Positions 58,090-64,000 of a stretch of 64,000 bases of DNA are shown here, piece after piece (within the stretch, counting starts at the first letter, position 1; each line of letters starts with the position of its first letter). Location: positions 48,118 through 112,117 of the forward strand of contig CAVQOL010000014.1 in assembly GCA_963714415.1 (NCBI GenBank). Direction: 5' to 3'. The notes under the pieces were generated by a model that had not been told where the DNA came from, did not search any database, and saw only the letters and a program-made list of their open reading frames with translations. The stretch is from JAGXRK01 sp963714415 (GTDB lineage: Bacteria > Bacteroidota > Ignavibacteria > Ignavibacteriales > Ignavibacteriaceae). The position numbers and the translations under genes were made by a program.

Positions 58090-59418
58090 ATGACAAAACA
58101 CTTTTTTATCTTATTATACTTTTTTGCGTTTTCATTTTTATCTTTTACACAAACAGATGATTATGTAAAGAGTGAATTATATCCTTTTATAGTGGATTCA
58201 ATTGTTATAAAAGGAAATGATATTACTGAAGAATTTATAATTACCAGAGAACTTACATTTCAAATTGGCGATACGATTGATTATAAATCCGCGCAATATA
58301 ACCGCGAAAGAATTTACAGCCTTGGTATTTTTAATCAGGTTACTTTAGAACCTGAGCTAATCGAAAACCTAAATATCTTAAACATAATCGTTGAAGAAAG
58401 CTGGTATATTTATCCAATTCCATTTGTGAATATCAAAGAGAGTGATTGGGAAAAATTATCATTCGGTATAAATTTTTTTCTGAAGAATTTTCGTGGCAGA
58501 AATGAGACTTTATCAGCAGTGCTGTCATTTGGTTATGATCCAACCTATTCGCTCTCTTATTATAATCCCAATTCTATTGGCAACGAAAATATTTTTTTCT
58601 TAACAAGAGTTGGATATGCAAATGTATCTAACAAAAGTTTAATTGCTGAAAATCTGGTTGGGGGTGCGTTTGAGCAGAAAGTAATTTTCTCTGATATAGA
58701 AATAGGAAGAAGATTTGAATTGTTTCACAAGGTAGCTGTTGGACTTAGTTACAACTACATTGAAACTCCTTTTTATATAGAAGGGATAAATGCTTCAAAC
58801 GAAAGAATCGACAGAATGTTTGTGGTCGGTGTCAGTTATCAGTACGATACACGTGATCTTATTCAGTTTCCTAAAAGCGGATTCTATGTAAATACCAGTT
58901 ACATATTTAAAGGGATGGGAATAAATGATATCAATTACAACGTTGCCAGATTAGATTTTAGAAGCTACAATCCTTTGATTGAAAGACTGCTCTTTAAATT
59001 GAGATTTACAAGTCGTTTTACTTTGGGTGATAAGATACCTTATTACGATAATTCAATAATCGGGTTGGAGGATAAAATCAGAGGATTCTTCAGTCAGAAT
59101 TTTGAAGGCAATCATTCTTACCTGACTTCTATCGAATTATATTATCCAATAATTGAAGAATTGTATATCAATCTTGATTTTATTCCTATTATACCCAAAC
59201 AGCTTTTAACGTATCGCTTCGCTTTATATGCTCAAGTATTCGGCGATGCAGGAGCTGTACAAATGAGAAATTCTTCTATAAGTTTAAATGACTTTAAAAG
59301 TGGTTATGGTGCAGGAATCACTATACTTATACTTCCTTACTATGCTGCCAGAGTTGAATATGCAGTTAATGAATTAAGACAATCAGAAATTATTTTAGAC
59401 CTTGGAATATCTTTCTAA
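58090..59418 (+). CDS. BamA/TamA-like outer-membrane surface antigen protein
   Basis: A 442-aa exported protein with a signal peptide (about 1-20). It has one POTRA-like domain (residues about 30-105, IVIKGNDITEEFIITREL and FNQVTLEPELIENLNILNIIVEE). A C-terminal barrel of the bacterial surface antigen (D15) family follows, with GLEDKIRGFFSQNFEG as its (V/I)RG-F-type motif. It is shorter than BamA, which has five POTRA domains. Members insert or transport outer-membrane proteins or lipids. The exact role is unknown. Confidence 0.8.
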   Translation: MTKHFFILLYFFAFSFLSFTQTDDYVKSELYPFIVDSIVIKGNDITEEFIITRELTFQIGDTIDYKSAQYNRERIYSLGIFNQVTLEPELIENLNILNIIVEESWYIYPIPFVNIKESDWEKLSFGINFFLKNFRGRNETLSAVLSFGYDPTYSLSYYNPNSIGNENIFFLTRVGYANVSNKSLIAENLVGGAFEQKVIFSDIEIGRRFELFHKVAVGLSYNYIETPFYIEGINASNERIDRMFVVGVSYQYDTRDLIQFPKSGFYVNTSYIFKGMGINDINYNVARLDFRSYNPLIERLLFKLRFTSRFTLGDKIPYYDNSIIGLEDKIRGFFSQNFEGNHSYLTSIELYYPIIEELYINLDFIPIIPKQLLTYRFALYAQVFGDAGAVQMRNSSISLNDFKSGYGAGITILILPYYAARVEYAVNELRQSEIILDLGISF

Positions 59419-59450
59419 TATAGAACTTTATTATTCATCATCAATGAAAA

Positions 59451-60092
59451 ATGATGATGACTACGATAAACTTAACGGGTGATGAATTCCATCACGCCGT
59501 GAAAGTTATGCGCAATAAAGAGGGTAGTGAAGTTTTTATTACTGATGGTAATGGTATTATTTATACTTGCAACATCAATAAGATTTTGAAAGATCGTTTA
59601 AGCGCAGAAATAGTAGATCAGAAAAAATATAAAAACAAACTAAGCAACATTACATTTTGTTTCCCGGTGTTGAAGAATCCCGATCGTTTCAAATTTGCTT
59701 TAGAGAAGTGTACAGAATTGGGCATTACTAATTTCATTATCTTTAATTCAAATCGGTCGGTTGCTAAAGTTAAGAATATTGAAAAGTGGAATAAAACTCT
59801 GCTTGCTGCTATGAAGCAATCTCTCCGCGCATATCTCCCGAAATTACAATCAATAGAAAATCTAAAAGAATTACTGAATCTTGATGGAGAAAAAATTATA
59901 TTTGATCAAAGTGGAAAGAATATATTCAGTAAAGAGATAATAAAGGTCGATGTAAATTATTATTTTATTTTCGGACCTGAGGGCGGATTTACCGAAGAGG
60001 AATTGTCTTACTTTTCTAAAGTATACAGTCTTGCAGAAAATCGTTTGCGTTCAGAAACTGCAATTGTTAAATGTGCTTCGCTGATTTGTTGA
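59451..60092 (+). CDS. rsmE: 16S rRNA (uracil1498-N3)-methyltransferase (N-terminus probably frameshifted)
   Basis: The 213-aa frame has the RsmE features LTGDEFHHAVKVMR, EKCTELGI, FGPEGGFTEEEL and ENRLRSETAIVKCASL. The first PUA-like strand is missing from this frame. It is visible just upstream in another frame as ELYYSSSMKNDDD (from about 59423). Removing one base near 59460-59463 fuses DDDTINLTGDEFHH, so the true start probably lies near 59420. No ATG is seen exactly there, so the start is unsettled. Confidence 0.87.
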   Translation: MMMTTINLTGDEFHHAVKVMRNKEGSEVFITDGNGIIYTCNINKILKDRLSAEIVDQKKYKNKLSNITFCFPVLKNPDRFKFALEKCTELGITNFIIFNSNRSVAKVKNIEKWNKTLLAAMKQSLRAYLPKLQSIENLKELLNLDGEKIIFDQSGKNIFSKEIIKVDVNYYFIFGPEGGFTEEELSYFSKVYSLAENRLRSETAIVKCASLIC

Positions 60093-60128
60093 AATTATTT
60101 AATTCTAATTATTAATTAAATTTTACTA

Positions 60129-60545
60129 ATGAAATTCATCGTTTTTATTTCTTTAATTTTCATTTTGGCGGGATGCAGTTCTGTGCCGAGATTTACTAAT
60201 GAATCAGATTCTGATGGCGGCGGAACAAAATATCCTACAGGTACAACAATTTTTAGCGGAACAGCTTCTTATTATGCAGATGAATTTCACGGGAGGAAAA
60301 CTGCAAGCGGTGAAATTTATGATATGAACAAGTTAACCGCTGCTCATCGTAATTTTCCTTTTGGAACAATCTTGAAGGTTACTAACCTTAAAAATAATAA
60401 AATAGTTAAGGTTAGAATTAATGATCGTATGCCGGATTTTAAAAACAGAATAATTGACCTATCATATGGTGCAGCAAAAGAAATTGATATGATAAGAGAC
60501 GGAGTTGTTGAAGTTCGAATAGAAGTTATTGAATGGGGAAAATAA
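60129..60545 (+). CDS. rlpA: RlpA-like septal ring/double-psi beta-barrel lipoprotein
   Basis: A 138-aa lipoprotein (signal with lipobox ILAGCSS). The RlpA domain has GTASYYADEFHGRKTASGE, LTAAHRNFPFGT and VRINDRMPDFKNRIIDLS. RlpA proteins are lytic transglycosylases acting on bare glycan strands. There is no SPOR domain, so it is the short form. Confidence 0.9.
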   Translation: MKFIVFISLIFILAGCSSVPRFTNESDSDGGGTKYPTGTTIFSGTASYYADEFHGRKTASGEIYDMNKLTAAHRNFPFGTILKVTNLKNNKIVKVRINDRMPDFKNRIIDLSYGAAKEIDMIRDGVVEVRIEVIEWGK

Positions 60546-60575
60546 AAACCCGATCAGAAAGACCGGGTTTAATAA
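60546..60575. terminator. Bidirectional terminator between rlpA and the 60588-60929 gene
   Basis: AAACCCGATC (60546-60555) pairs with GACCGGGTTT (60561-60570) with one mismatch. It has T-rich tails on the minus strand and moderately on the plus strand. It separates two convergent genes. Confidence 0.75.
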
Positions 60576-60587
60576 ATTTAGAATAAA

Positions 60588-60929
60588 CTATTGTTTGCTT
60601 ACTGGCTTTAAATTTTTCCACCATTCGTTTTTAAGAATATTGTATTTCATCTTCTGTTTATTGTCTAACAGATTTTCCAGTTTTTGCTGAGCAGATTTCA
60701 AATCTTGTTCAGTCGCATTTTTATTTGAGACATATTCACTTAAGATGGATTTTACTTTACCAGCTTGTTCATCATTTAGCAGGATTTTCTGTTTCAGATT
60801 TTCAGTCATCGATTTAACCATTTCATCATTTGATTTTTCTTCAACTTGTGCAAAAACAGTTGCTGATGATATTAAAAATATAAATCCTGTAATGGTAATA
60901 AAAAGATTTATTTTATTCAGAGTTTTCAT
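60588..60929 (-). CDS. Small periplasmic helical protein (Spy/CpxP-like)
   Basis: A 113-aa protein with a signal peptide (about 1-28, ending TVFAQ). The mature part is helical and charged (NLKQKILLNDEQAGKVKSILSEYV; QKLENLLDNKQKMKYN), with the layout of Spy/CpxP-type or other small Bacteroidota periplasmic proteins (LT-x-x-Q-type motif lacking). AAGGAG lies before the ATG. The match is by shape only, so the function is unassigned. Confidence 0.65.
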   Translation of the reverse strand: MKTLNKINLFITITGFIFLISSATVFAQVEEKSNDEMVKSMTENLKQKILLNDEQAGKVKSILSEYVSNKNATEQDLKSAQQKLENLLDNKQKMKYNILKNEWWKNLKPVSKQ

Positions 60930-61011
60930 CTTCTTCTCCTTGGTATTATTATTTAACTACTTAAAGGTAAAACAATTTTAACTAAAATTTCAATACTTAT
61001 CGTTTTATGAT

Positions 61012-61019
61012 TACTTTTG
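61012..61019 (+). promoter_or_regulatory. Possible -7 box upstream of rnhC
   Basis: TACTTTTG fits TAnnTTTG. TTTC lies 20 bases upstream in place of TTTG. It is 23 bases before the proposed rnhC ATG. Confidence 0.35.
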
Positions 61020-61041
61020 TCACTCAAAATTATTGTTTAAT

Positions 61042-61975
61042 ATGTTGTCAAATCTCAAATTAAAAGCATTTTCTCGAATTCAGGAAATATCTACCCAATT
61101 AGCGAGCCACGGACTAAAAATATCAAATATTGAAGAAAAACAGTACAATTACGAGATAAATGTTCAAAATTTCAAAGAAAAAGTAAAGGTGCTTGTCTAC
61201 TTTGGTAAAAAAGGAGTATCAATAATTGTACAGGGTGATATTCACTGTGAAACTTATTTAAAGGTAAAAAAGATTGCTGTTGGAGATAGGCTTATTTGAT
61301 TCAATTAGTGCAGAAATCAGTGAGCCGGAAGAGTATATCGGTACTGACGAATCCGGTAAAGGAGATTTCTTCGGTCCTTTGGTAATTGCTGCTGTTTATG
61401 CTGATCAAATAACCCTAAATGAGCTAAAACAAATCGGAGTAAAAGATAGCAAGCAATTAACTGATGAACAGATTAAAATCATTTCAAAACAAATAAGAAA
61501 GATCATTCCTGAAAATTTTAGAAATGTTGTTGCAATCAATCCGGAGAAGTATAATCAATTATATGATTCATTTAAAAATTTAAATAAACTTCTTGCGTGG
61601 GGACATTCCAAAGCGATAGAAAATATATTTTTGAAGAATAATGCTACAACCGCAATAAGTGATAAATTTGGTGATGAAGGATTAATAATCTCTGAACTTG
61701 CAAAAAAGAAGATAGACATAAATTTAATTCAAACAACTAAAGCTGAACGTTTTACTGCCGTTGCAGCTGCTTCAATATTAGCACGGGATAAAATGTTAAA
61801 TTGGTTTACTAAAACAACTAAAGAATTAAAAATTGAAATTCCCAAAGGTGCCGGAGATATTGTTAATATCACATTGGATAAAATTGCATCAAAAAATGGA
61901 ACCGAATTTTTATCGAAATTAGTTAAATTGCATTTTAAGAATTACGTGAATTATTCAAACCTTAAGAAAGGATAG
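61042..61975 (+). CDS. rnhC: Ribonuclease HIII (one frameshift)
   Basis: It reads from ATG 61042 (a TTG three codons upstream is possible) to about 61290, then in the next frame to 61975. Removing one T near 61292-61293 gives KKIAVGDRLFDSISAEI and a protein of about 311 aa. The N-terminal TBP-like substrate-binding domain and the catalytic GTDESGKGDFFGPLVIA (DEGK-type site), KDSKQLTDEQI and AAASILARDKML identify RNase HIII, which removes RNA from RNA-DNA hybrids. The break is likely a sequence error. Confidence 0.9.
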
Positions 61976-61986
61976 CTTGATCTAAA

Positions 61987-63087
61987 ATGAATTCAAGAAC
62001 GAAGATCAGACGGATTGGCGTTTTGACCGGCGGGGGTGATTGTCCCGGACTAAATGCTGTGATAAGAGGCGTAACTAAACCGGCTCAGGATTTAGGAATG
62101 ACTGTGTTTGGTATTATGGATGGTTTTGAAGGGTTAGTTGAAGGTAAAGCAAAAGAGCTGCGCAATGAAGATGTTTCAGGAATACTTGCCAGGGGTGGAA
62201 CTATTTTAGGCTCATCAAATAAAGGCGACCCTTCTCATTGGCCAGTTCTAAGAAATGATAAAATTGAAATTTTGGATAAATCTAAACAAGCTGTTGAAAA
62301 TTATGAAGCCTGGAATCTTGATGCTTTGATTGCTATCGGCGGAGATGGAACAATGCACATATGTAATAAGTTAAGTCAGCTTGGGTTAAACGTAATTGGT
62401 GTACCGAAAACAATTGATAACGATCTCGATGCAACTGATTTAACATTCGGACATGATTCTGCTGTTTATGTAGTATCGAGGGCTTTAGACAGGTTACATA
62501 CCACAGCTTCTTCCCATCATAGAGTAATTGTTTGTGAAGTAATGGGAAGATATGCAGGTTGGATTGCACTGAACGGAGGATTATCCGGCGGTGCAGATAT
62601 CATATTGATTCCTGAAATGCCCTTCTCCTGGGAAAAAATTTCTGATAAGATTAAGCAGCGGGAGTTGATGGGTAAAAGGTTCAGTTTAGTTTGTGTTTCT
62701 GAAGGTGCTAAGGCTATTGGTGAAAAAATGGTTACAAAAGAACAAGATATTAAAAGAACTGATCCTGTCAGATTAGGCGGAATCGGTGAAGTTGTTGCAA
62801 GAAAAATTGAAACAAATACCGGTAGAGAAACAAGAGTTACTGTACTCGGTCATTTGCAAAGAGGTGGCAGCCCGACACCTTTTGACAGAATTCTATCTAC
62901 TAAATTCGGGGCTTATGCAATCGATTTGGCTGCCAGGAAAAAATTTGGTTATATGGTAGCTCTAAAAGGCGCCGATATTAAACCTGTAAAAATTATAGAT
63001 GCAATTTCTAAGCAAAAATTAGTTCAGCCGGATACACAGGCAGTTTTCGCTGCTCGTTCAGTTGGAATATCATTCGGGGTAGAATAA
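61987..63087 (+). CDS. pfkA: 6-phosphofructokinase
   Basis: A 366-aa PfkA-family enzyme starting 11 bases after rnhC: GVLTGGGDCPGLNAVIRG, IGGDGTMHICNKL, VPKTIDNDLDATDLTFGHD, EVMGRYAGWIAL and LGHLQRGGSPTPFDR. GGDGT (Gly at the E. coli 104 position) argues for ATP. Lys at position 124 (PKTIDNDL) is shared with PPi enzymes, so it belongs to the Gly/Lys clade, which is usually ATP-dependent. It is the second phosphofructokinase of the window. Confidence 0.93.
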   Translation: MNSRTKIRRIGVLTGGGDCPGLNAVIRGVTKPAQDLGMTVFGIMDGFEGLVEGKAKELRNEDVSGILARGGTILGSSNKGDPSHWPVLRNDKIEILDKSKQAVENYEAWNLDALIAIGGDGTMHICNKLSQLGLNVIGVPKTIDNDLDATDLTFGHDSAVYVVSRALDRLHTTASSHHRVIVCEVMGRYAGWIALNGGLSGGADIILIPEMPFSWEKISDKIKQRELMGKRFSLVCVSEGAKAIGEKMVTKEQDIKRTDPVRLGGIGEVVARKIETNTGRETRVTVLGHLQRGGSPTPFDRILSTKFGAYAIDLAARKKFGYMVALKGADIKPVKIIDAISKQKLVQPDTQAVFAARSVGISFGVE

Positions 63088-63102
63088 TTTACTCTTACAA
63101 TA

Positions 63103-63133
63103 TTGCTTTTAGAAACGGCAAAATATATATTTG
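63103..63133 (+). promoter_or_regulatory. Bacteroidota-type promoter for the tRNA-Asp array
   Basis: TTG at 63103-63105, 20 bases, then TATATTTG (63126-63133). It lies about 42 bases before the first tRNA-like unit and could drive the whole array to the terminator at about 63690. Confidence 0.5.
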
Positions 63134-63174
63134 TAAGCCTTTTTAAGAAGGTTTTGAACTAAAATTAAAGATAC

Positions 63175-63302
63175 GGGGTTATAGTTCAGCCCGTCTTGGC
63201 AGAGCAAGACGAGGTCTCGTCCGGATAAAATCCGGACGGATTTGTTAGAACGCCTGCCCGAAAATTGGGAAGGTCGCACAAGTTCATAAAAATATTAGAT
63301 AC
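63175..63302 (+). repeat. tRNA-Asp-derived unit 1, interrupted by palindromes
   Basis: Fragments of tRNA-Asp are recognisable in order: GGGGT, TAGTTCAG, TTAGAACGCCTG and AGGTCGC. The D-loop is replaced by two hairpins (CGTCTTG-6-CAAGACG at 63192-63211; CGTCCGGAT-AAA-ATCCGGACG at 63218-63238). The anticodon arm is replaced by CCCGA-AAA-TTGGG (63257-63269). There is no anticodon and no 3' acceptor strand, so it is not a functional tRNA. Confidence 0.8.
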
Positions 63303-63441
63303 GGGGTTACCGAATTACATCGGTATAAACTCCGTTCAGTTTGGCTCGTGCAAAGCACGAAGTCCCGCCTAAAGGCGGATTAGAACGCCTGTCCCGAAAA
63401 TCGGGAAGGTCGCGAGTTCAAAAGGAAGAAATAACATATAC
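63303..63441 (+). repeat. tRNA-Asp-derived unit 2, interrupted by palindromes
   Basis: tRNA-Asp pieces (GGGGT, GTTCAGTTTGG, TTAGAACGCCTG, AGGTCGCGAGTTC) are separated by four hairpins: TACCGA-6-TCGGTA (63308-63325), TCGTGC-AAA-GCACGA (63346-63360), CCGCCT-AA-AGGCGG (63365-63378) and TCCCGA-AAA-TCGGGA (63392-63406). They fall before the D-arm, in the D-loop (two) and in the anticodon loop. The 3' part is missing. Nearly identical to unit 3. Confidence 0.82.
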
Positions 63442-63583
63442 GGGGTTACCGAATTACATCGGTATAAACTCCGTTCAGTTTGGCTCGTGCGAAGCACGAA
63501 GTCCCGCCTAAAGGCGGATTAGAACGCCTGTCCCGATAAAATCGGGAAAGGTCGCGAGTTCAAAAGAAAGAAATAGCATATAC
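63442..63583 (+). repeat. tRNA-Asp-derived unit 3, interrupted by palindromes
   Basis: A near copy of unit 2 with small changes located in the hairpins. The D-loop hairpin is TCGTGC-GAA-GCACGA (63485-63499), and the anticodon-loop hairpin is longer, TCCCGAT-AAA-ATCGGGA (63531-63547). The loop and arm differences between copies keep the stems perfect, as expected for hairpins under structural constraint or recent spread. Confidence 0.82.
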
Positions 63584-63658
63584 GGGGTCGTAGTTCAGTT
63601 TGGTTAGAACGCCTGCCTGTCACGCAGGAGGTCGCGAGTTCGAGTCTCGTCGGCCCCG
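63584..63658 (+). tRNA. tRNA-Asp (GUC)
   Basis: An intact 75-nt cloverleaf. The acceptor GGGGTCG pairs with CGGCCCC (one G-U), and the D-arm is GTTC/GAAC. The anticodon stem CCTGC/GCAGG holds loop CTGTCAC with anticodon GTC, and the T-arm GCGAG/CTCGT holds TTCGAGT. The discriminator is G. The CCA end is not encoded. It is followed by a terminator. Confidence 0.96.
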
Positions 63659-63668
63659 CAAAATAAAC

Positions 63669-63692
63669 AATCCCCCTTGTGGGGATTTTTTA
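63669..63692 (+). terminator. Terminator after tRNA-Asp
   Basis: AATCCCC with GGGGATT around a 5-base loop (63669-63687), then a T run. It directly follows the tRNA. Confidence 0.85.
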
Positions 63693-63708
63693 TTTTGTAA
63701 TAGAAGAT

Positions 63709-63791
63709 GAGTACTATTCTCGCTTGTCCCGCCGAATTGTCAGTCGAAATGAAATGAAGACTGAAATAAAATGAAGGCGGATCGGCCCCGC
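63709..63791 (+). repeat. Duplicated tRNA-Asp 3' end split by a palindromic element
   Basis: GAGT and TTCTCG (63709-63722), then TCGGCCCCGC (63782-63791), match the T-arm and acceptor 3' end of the intact tRNA. About 59 bases are inserted between them. The insert has outer arms CCGCC (63729-63733) and GGCGG (63776-63780) and inner arms TCAGTC (63740-63745) and GACTGA (63759-63764). The insertion point is inside the T-stem. It could be a palindromic-element insertion or part of an attachment-site duplication. Confidence 0.7.
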
Positions 63792-63798
63792 TTGTAAG

Positions 63799-63835
63799 AG
63801 CCTGTAACATAAGAAGTTACAGGCTTTTGTGTTTT
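63799..63835 (+). terminator. Strong stem-loop terminator near the right end
   Basis: AGCCTGTAAC (63799-63808) and GTTACAGGCT (63816-63825) form a perfect 10-bp stem with a 7-base loop, followed by TTTTGTGTTTT. Confidence 0.8.
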
Positions 63836-64000
63836 AAAGGAAAATGTGCGGAAGTAGAAACGGAAGTAGAAAATCAAAATTTACCTCCCTGCGCCAAAGC
63901 AAAAATGCCATCTATTATCTTCAGAAAAAACAATTTCTGTTCACTTTTTTCAGTAAAAAAATATTTTCCATCTAAAAGAGAGTTCATCTTCAAGATTTCT
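63836..64000 (+). other. Right-edge region with an open frame of unknown nature
   Basis: After the terminator there is a direct repeat of CGGAAGTAGA (about 63849-63870). A frame from ATG 63905 stays open to the edge (about 32 residues, MPSIIFRKNNFCSL...). Downstream of a tRNA 3'-end duplication this could be the start of an integrase or other island gene, but the residues are not diagnostic. I do not claim a gene. Confidence 0.3.

Noticed and set aside
13867..61293. Programmed +1 ribosomal frameshifting in housekeeping genes
   Set aside because: The break sites lack a common slippery codon, stop codon context or stimulator; several are in homopolymers. Sequence error is the simpler explanation.
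63175..63583. A CRISPR array
   Set aside because: The repeated units are tRNA-derived and nearly identical along their length, with no short constant repeat separated by unique spacers, and no cas genes lie nearby.
63604..63810. A 68-residue minus-strand frame across the tRNA-Asp and its downstream repeat, with a C-terminus ending GADETRTRDLLRDRQAF
   Set aside because: This is antisense of the tRNA; the sequence is a well-known artefact of translating tRNA genes and surrounding repeats.

Overview
The window is AT-rich chromosomal DNA, densely packed with mostly housekeeping genes. Several traits point to a Gram-negative, probably anaerobic or facultative member of the Bacteroidota/Chlorobiota/Ignavibacteriota group: a Bat (aerotolerance) operon, KDO synthesis (kdsB), outer-membrane barrels, an rnhC-type RNase H, methylmalonyl-CoA genes, and promoter-like TAnnTTTG boxes preceded by TTTG/TTG elements. 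Ignavibacteria is my best guess; this is inference, not a search result. Layout: 1-3417 is the end of a Bat operon (batB tail, batC, batD, batE). 3515-8308 holds an M48 protease, plsC, gatC, kdsB, a PLP desulfhydrase/deaminase, a HIT protein and the B12-binding part of methylmalonyl-CoA mutase. 8410-10896 is a broken PAS-GAF histidine kinase. 11051-14650 carries a UvrD/PcrA helicase and a PPi-type phosphofructokinase. 14720-16389 is an NSS transporter with its 37-aa MetS-like partner. 16663-32608 is the accessory part: a fatty-acid hydroxylase, a GH9 cellulase lipoprotein, and a probable synthase-dependent exopolysaccharide locus. That locus has a KaiC-like ATPase with a GGDEF-like tail, a TPR plus outer-membrane barrel exporter, a GT2 synthase, a small membrane protein, a deacetylase-like protein lacking catalytic motifs, a paralogue of that protein's N-terminal domain, an Fn3 lipoprotein and a large PAS/HisKA/REC protein. 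32692-35573 is an SOS operon (lexA, DUF72, dinB) with a candidate LexA operator. 35586-47196, on the minus strand, contains a HIT protein, an NtrC-type regulator, an acyl-CoA carboxylase, an acyl-CoA dehydrogenase, meaB, a sugar epimerase, nadD, a PrsW-like protease and a NatAB-like ABC exporter. 47417-54919 is the classic yceD-rpmF-plsX-fabH-fabD-fabG-acpP-fabF-rnc cluster. 55068-63087 carries gcvP, a BamA/TamA-like barrel, rsmE, rlpA, rnhC and pfkA. 63175-63791 is a tRNA-Asp locus with one intact tRNA and several tRNA-derived fragments interrupted by palindromic hairpins. Two observations cut across regions. First, the tRNA-Asp fragments carry small palindromes at tRNA-loop positions, which looks like a mobile palindromic element family invading duplicated tRNA genes. 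Second, eight loci, most of them normally intact conserved genes, are interrupted by eleven frameshifts in total, and every one is explained by a single EXTRA base with no shared motif. This strongly suggests insertion-biased sequence error, although true gene decay is possible for the histidine kinase. The split genes are annotated as single loci with the break positions noted.
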